A stretch of DNA of 49,565 nt from Gammaproteobacteria bacterium. Lineage in GTDB: Bacteria > Pseudomonadota > Gammaproteobacteria > Steroidobacterales > Steroidobacteraceae. Below are positions 46,813 through 49,565 of this stretch, piece by piece (the stretch's first letter is position 1; every line of letters starts with the position of its first letter). The DNA lies in NCBI GenBank assembly GCA_028293745.1, contig JAQGOF010000120.1:1-49565 (forward strand). The letters run 5' to 3'. A program made the position numbers and the translations under genes. A model generated the notes under the pieces. That model saw nothing but the letters and a program-made list of their open reading frames with translations. It was not told where the DNA came from and searched no databases.

Positions 46813-49005
46813 ATGCGGAGAGCCATCGCTATGCTTCGAATAACAATCAAGGCTCTGGTAGGGGTCACCGTGTGCGCCTGCCTGGGGATGCCGGCGGTCG
46901 GCTGGTCTGATGAGAACGCGCCTGGTGGCGACAAACTCGCAGAGATCGTGGTAACGGCGCAAAAGCGCGAACAAAACCTCCAGGACGTGGGCACCTCCGT
47001 CACCGCGTTCGACGCCAACTCGCTGCAGCAGCTGGGACTCAAGGACGTAACCAGTGTCACCGGGCAGGTACCCGGCTTGCAATTCAACCAATACGGCGCA
47101 ACGGTCACCATCTACAACCTGCGCGGGGTGTCACAGAACGATTTCAGTGACCACCAGGAAGCGCCCGTTGCCGTCTACGCCGACGATGCCTACATCGCCT
47201 CAACGGGAGCGCTCGCGGGAAGTCTCTTCGACATGCAGCGCGTGGAAGTGCTGCGCGGTCCGCAGGGCACGCTGTTCGGCCGTAATGCCACGGGTGGACT
47301 GATTCAATACATCAGCAATCAGCCAACCGACACCGTGGATGGGTATGTCGATGTCTCGGGCGGCAACTTCGACCATATCGACACCGAGGGTGCGATCGGG
47401 GGCCCGTTGACCGATACCCTGTCCGGGCGCGCTGCATTCGCGACCAATTACCACAAGGGCTACATCACCAACAGCCTCGGGGGCCGGATCAACGACGAGC
47501 GGCAGTACGCGGCACGCCTGCAGCTGAGATGGAAGGTCGCGGAGAACGGCGAGATACGACTCAAGCTTCACGGTGTAACCAACGATAACGAGGTCGCGGG
47601 GAACTATTCCTGGGCCGCCTCTGCACCCGATGCCACCGGACGTGGAGTATTCCAACCGGGGTCGCCGGATTTCTTCGGGTATATGAATCCCAGCACGAAT
47701 CCGTTCGAACAGTCCGAAGACCGGCGCGGCATCTTCAACCGGACCGTGTACGGGGCGACTGTGCACGCCATTTGGAAGACGGATGCGTTCACCCTGACGT
47801 CAGTGACGGACTATTTGCATGTCGCGAAGCGATACGGGGAGGATTCGGACGTCTCACCGAATCCCATCTTCAATTACGACGTTCTGTATCACTATCACCA
47901 GCTCTCTCAGGAGCTGCGCCTGAATGGGGCCATGGACGCGCTTCGCTGGGTTGCGGGTGTGTACTACCTGCACTATGACAGCAGAGATATCGGCACAACG
48001 GCATTGATCCAGCCCATCGGCTTCGGTCAAGCCGATTTCAGCCTGAGCACGAGCTCACCGTCCGTCTTCGCACAGGCGGAATACGACTTCACCAGCCAGC
48101 TGACACTCATCGGCGGGGCGCGTTATACGTACGACGACAAGAAGTTCGACTACACCTACGTTTGCGTGAACTGTCCACAAACGCTCCACTACGTTGCACC
48201 GGACTTTCCGCAGGCTTCCCACACCTTCAACATCGGTACCGGCAAGGTCGAGCTCGATTACAAGCCCGTCCCAGGCACGCTGCTTTACGCGAGCTGGAAC
48301 CGTGGTGCGAAGGGTGGTGGCTGGTCAGCTCCCACCTCCGGCCCAGTGGATCCTGCAACCCTGCCCTACAACATGGAAAGGCTGACCAGCGTGGAGCTGG
48401 GCTTCAAGTCCACGTTCTGGGATGGCAGAGCGCGCCTCAACGGCTCGGTATTTCACTATGACTACAAGGGCTACCAGGGCTTCTTCCTGAATGTCGCCAC
48501 GCAGGTGGTCGAGAACGTCGACGCCAAGGTCAAGGGCGGCGAGCTCGAGTTTGCGGTGGTGCCGATACATGGCCTCAACCTGCAGTTGGGAGTCTCGCAT
48601 CTCGAATCGATCGTCCCGCAGGTACCCACCCCGGCTGGCGACGTCCTCCCCGCCGAGATGCCGCAAGCGCCGCATTGGACCGTCAACGCCATTGCCCGCT
48701 ATGAATGGCCGATGTTGGGCGGACTCGCCTCGGTCGAAGGCGACACCAAGTGGAACAGCCGACAGTACCTGGAGCTGATCAACGCGCCAGTTGATTTGCA
48801 GTCTTCCTACGCTGTCATCAATGGCCGCATTGGTTTCGGCAGCGCGGACAGCAGCTGGCAGGTCAACGCGTTCATCAAGAACGCAGCGAACAAATGGTAT
48901 CGGATCTACAACCTCGACCTGGCAGGTTTCATCGGCGTCAACCAGGGTGTGTACGCGCCACCCCGCGAGTATGGCCTGGAGTTTCGCTACCATTTTGGAG
49001 GATGA
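46813..49005 (+). CDS. TonB-dependent outer-membrane receptor
   Basis: A 730-residue TonB-dependent receptor (724 if the ATG at 46831, which has GGAG ten bases upstream, is used). Signal peptide MLRITIKALVGVTVCACLGMPAVGW is followed by a TonB-box-like LAEIVVTAQKREQNLQDVGTSVTAF, a plug domain (VTSVTGQVPGLQFNQYG, YNLRGVSQNDF, DMQRVEVLRGPQGTLFGRNATGGLI; ~residues 45-170) and a 22-strand-type barrel ending EYGLEFRYHFGG. There is no N-terminal signalling domain. The frame is open back to 45925 through the AraC gene, but that part is a shadow. It probably imports the growth substrate or an iron chelate; the position between AraC and aldehyde dehydrogenase genes favours substrate uptake. Confidence 0.92.
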   Translation: MRRAIAMLRITIKALVGVTVCACLGMPAVGWSDENAPGGDKLAEIVVTAQKREQNLQDVGTSVTAFDANSLQQLGLKDVTSVTGQVPGLQFNQYGATVTIYNLRGVSQNDFSDHQEAPVAVYADDAYIASTGALAGSLFDMQRVEVLRGPQGTLFGRNATGGLIQYISNQPTDTVDGYVDVSGGNFDHIDTEGAIGGPLTDTLSGRAAFATNYHKGYITNSLGGRINDERQYAARLQLRWKVAENGEIRLKLHGVTNDNEVAGNYSWAASAPDATGRGVFQPGSPDFFGYMNPSTNPFEQSEDRRGIFNRTVYGATVHAIWKTDAFTLTSVTDYLHVAKRYGEDSDVSPNPIFNYDVLYHYHQLSQELRLNGAMDALRWVAGVYYLHYDSRDIGTTALIQPIGFGQADFSLSTSSPSVFAQAEYDFTSQLTLIGGARYTYDDKKFDYTYVCVNCPQTLHYVAPDFPQASHTFNIGTGKVELDYKPVPGTLLYASWNRGAKGGGWSAPTSGPVDPATLPYNMERLTSVELGFKSTFWDGRARLNGSVFHYDYKGYQGFFLNVATQVVENVDAKVKGGELEFAVVPIHGLNLQLGVSHLESIVPQVPTPAGDVLPAEMPQAPHWTVNAIARYEWPMLGGLASVEGDTKWNSRQYLELINAPVDLQSSYAVINGRIGFGSADSSWQVNAFIKNAANKWYRIYNLDLAGFIGVNQGVYAPPREYGLEFRYHFGG

Positions 49006-49009
49006 GAGC

Positions 49010-49565
49010 ATGACTGCCTATTCTTTGACCATCGGTGGCAAAGCGGCCGTGACACCGCGAACTTTCGATGTGCTGAATCCGGCGGATGAGAGTGTCGTCG
49101 CAGCCTGTCCCGAAGGGACTGTCGAGCTCGTCGATCAGGCGGTAGCCAGCGCCCGCGCAGCTTTCAGGCCGTGGGCCGCGCGATCGGATGCGGAGCGTGC
49201 CGGCAAGCTGCTGGCGATCGCCGACCTGATCGAGAAGCACCACCAGGAGCTGTCGCAACTGATTACCCGCGAGCAGGGCAAAACACAGAGCGGGCCCGGA
49301 GCCAATCTCGAAGTTGGCGGGGCGGCCGCCTGGACACGCGCTACGGCAGGACTGTCCCTGCCCGAAGAAACCATTCAGGACGACCTGAGCGGCAAGATTG
49401 TCATGCGCCGCAAGCCGGTTGGCGTGGTCGCATCCATAACTCCCTGGAACTGGCCGATGTTGATTGCGGTGTGGCACATCATGCCCGCCGTACGCGTCGG
49501 CTGCACGGTTGTGATCAAGCCTTCACCGTTCACTCCGCTCTCCACACTGCGGCTGGTTGAGCTCA
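49010..49565 (+). CDS. Aldehyde dehydrogenase (3' truncated by window end)
   Basis: The first 185 residues of an NAD(P)-dependent aldehyde dehydrogenase. Seen: DVLNPADESVVAACPEGTVELVDQAVASARAAFRPWA, LITREQGKT, the Rossmann-domain start RRKPVGVVASITPWNWPMLI with the active-site asparagine, and CTVVIKPSPFTPLSTLRLVEL, where the lysine binds the cofactor ribose or phosphate. The catalytic cysteine lies beyond the window. The ATG follows the TonB receptor stop by four bases, with GGAGG upstream, so they are co-transcribed. Likely role: oxidation of the arylacetaldehyde made by the amine dehydrogenase to the arylacetate used by HpaBC; inferred from context. Confidence 0.9.
   Translation, partial: MTAYSLTIGGKAAVTPRTFDVLNPADESVVAACPEGTVELVDQAVASARAAFRPWAARSDAERAGKLLAIADLIEKHHQELSQLITREQGKTQSGPGANLEVGGAAAWTRATAGLSLPEETIQDDLSGKIVMRRKPVGVVASITPWNWPMLIAVWHIMPAVRVGCTVVIKPSPFTPLSTLRLVEL

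Noticed and set aside
1..49565. CRISPR array, tRNA, rRNA, insertion sequence or phage features
   Set aside because: No regularly spaced repeats, transposase or integrase text or tRNA-like cloverleaf was noticed. This is a reading by eye, so a small RNA could be missed.

Overview
The window is GC-rich, densely packed, Gram-negative (almost certainly proteobacterial) catabolic DNA. The evidence is a TonB-dependent outer-membrane receptor, Tat-type signal sequences, a periplasmic quinoprotein (TTQ) amine dehydrogenase with its own cytochrome c, and many ATGA-type stop/start overlaps inside long operons. The taste for CoA-thioester chemistry, NTF2/SnoaL-like proteins and TonB receptors resembles steroid- or terpenoid-degrading Gammaproteobacteria and sphingomonads. 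The lineage itself is inference. No rRNA, tRNA, insertion sequence, phage gene or CRISPR array was seen, and no gene-free stretch exceeds 300 bases.

Left two thirds (1-29.7 kb), a CoA-thioester degradation region. A truncated carboxymuconolactone decarboxylase-like gene opens the window. Next comes a leftward operon (SDR, alpha/beta hydrolase, crotonase, MFS transporter, nitronate monooxygenase; 5702 to 527) and a rightward pair (NTF2-like protein and amidohydrolase; 5825-7649). Three long leftward operons follow: 13984-7654 (acyl-CoA dehydrogenase, CaiB-type CoA transferase, crotonase, a paired acyl-CoA dehydrogenase, a PaaG-like crotonase), 19941-15099 (crotonase, BadH-like SDR, DUF35 protein, SCP2-type thiolase, MaoC hydratase, SDR) and 29620-20079 (a second acyl-CoA dehydrogenase pair, four crotonases, an ADP-forming and an AMP-forming acyl-CoA ligase). 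An IclR regulator (14121-14999) sits among them. In total there are eight crotonase paralogues, five acyl-CoA dehydrogenases and three SDRs. Together they look like activation and beta-oxidation or retro-aldol shortening of a bulky branched or alicyclic acid. A shared inverted repeat, GAAC-N3-GTTC or a near variant, lies at the promoters of these operons and in front of the IclR gene, which suggests one regulon.

Middle (29.8-33.8 kb). A GFA/CENP-V-type zinc protein and a SAM-dependent methyltransferase are divergent. They are followed by a Tat-exported FAD oxidoreductase resembling spermidine dehydrogenase, coupled to an exported NTF2-like protein.

Right third (33.9-49.6 kb), an aromatic-amine and homoprotocatechuate module. 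Genes resembling hpaF, hpaE, a DapA-type aldolase, a fumarylacetoacetate-hydrolase-fold enzyme, an HpaR-like MarR regulator, a two-subunit LigA/LigB extradiol dioxygenase and a MetE-like methyltransferase form one leftward operon (40238 to 33869). An IclR regulator and hpaBC (4-hydroxyphenylacetate 3-monooxygenase) lie next to it. Beyond are a TTQ amine dehydrogenase (large and small subunits) with a c-type cytochrome, an AraC regulator, a TonB receptor and the start of an aldehyde dehydrogenase. The inferred route is: aromatic amine such as tyramine, then arylacetaldehyde, 4-hydroxyphenylacetate, homoprotocatechuate, and meta cleavage. The TTQ operon and the FAD oxidoreductase operon, 11.6 kb apart, share an almost identical promoter-operator: -35, 18-bp spacer, TAGCGT, then the palindrome TTGGTC-N4-GACCAA. 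They are therefore probably co-regulated.
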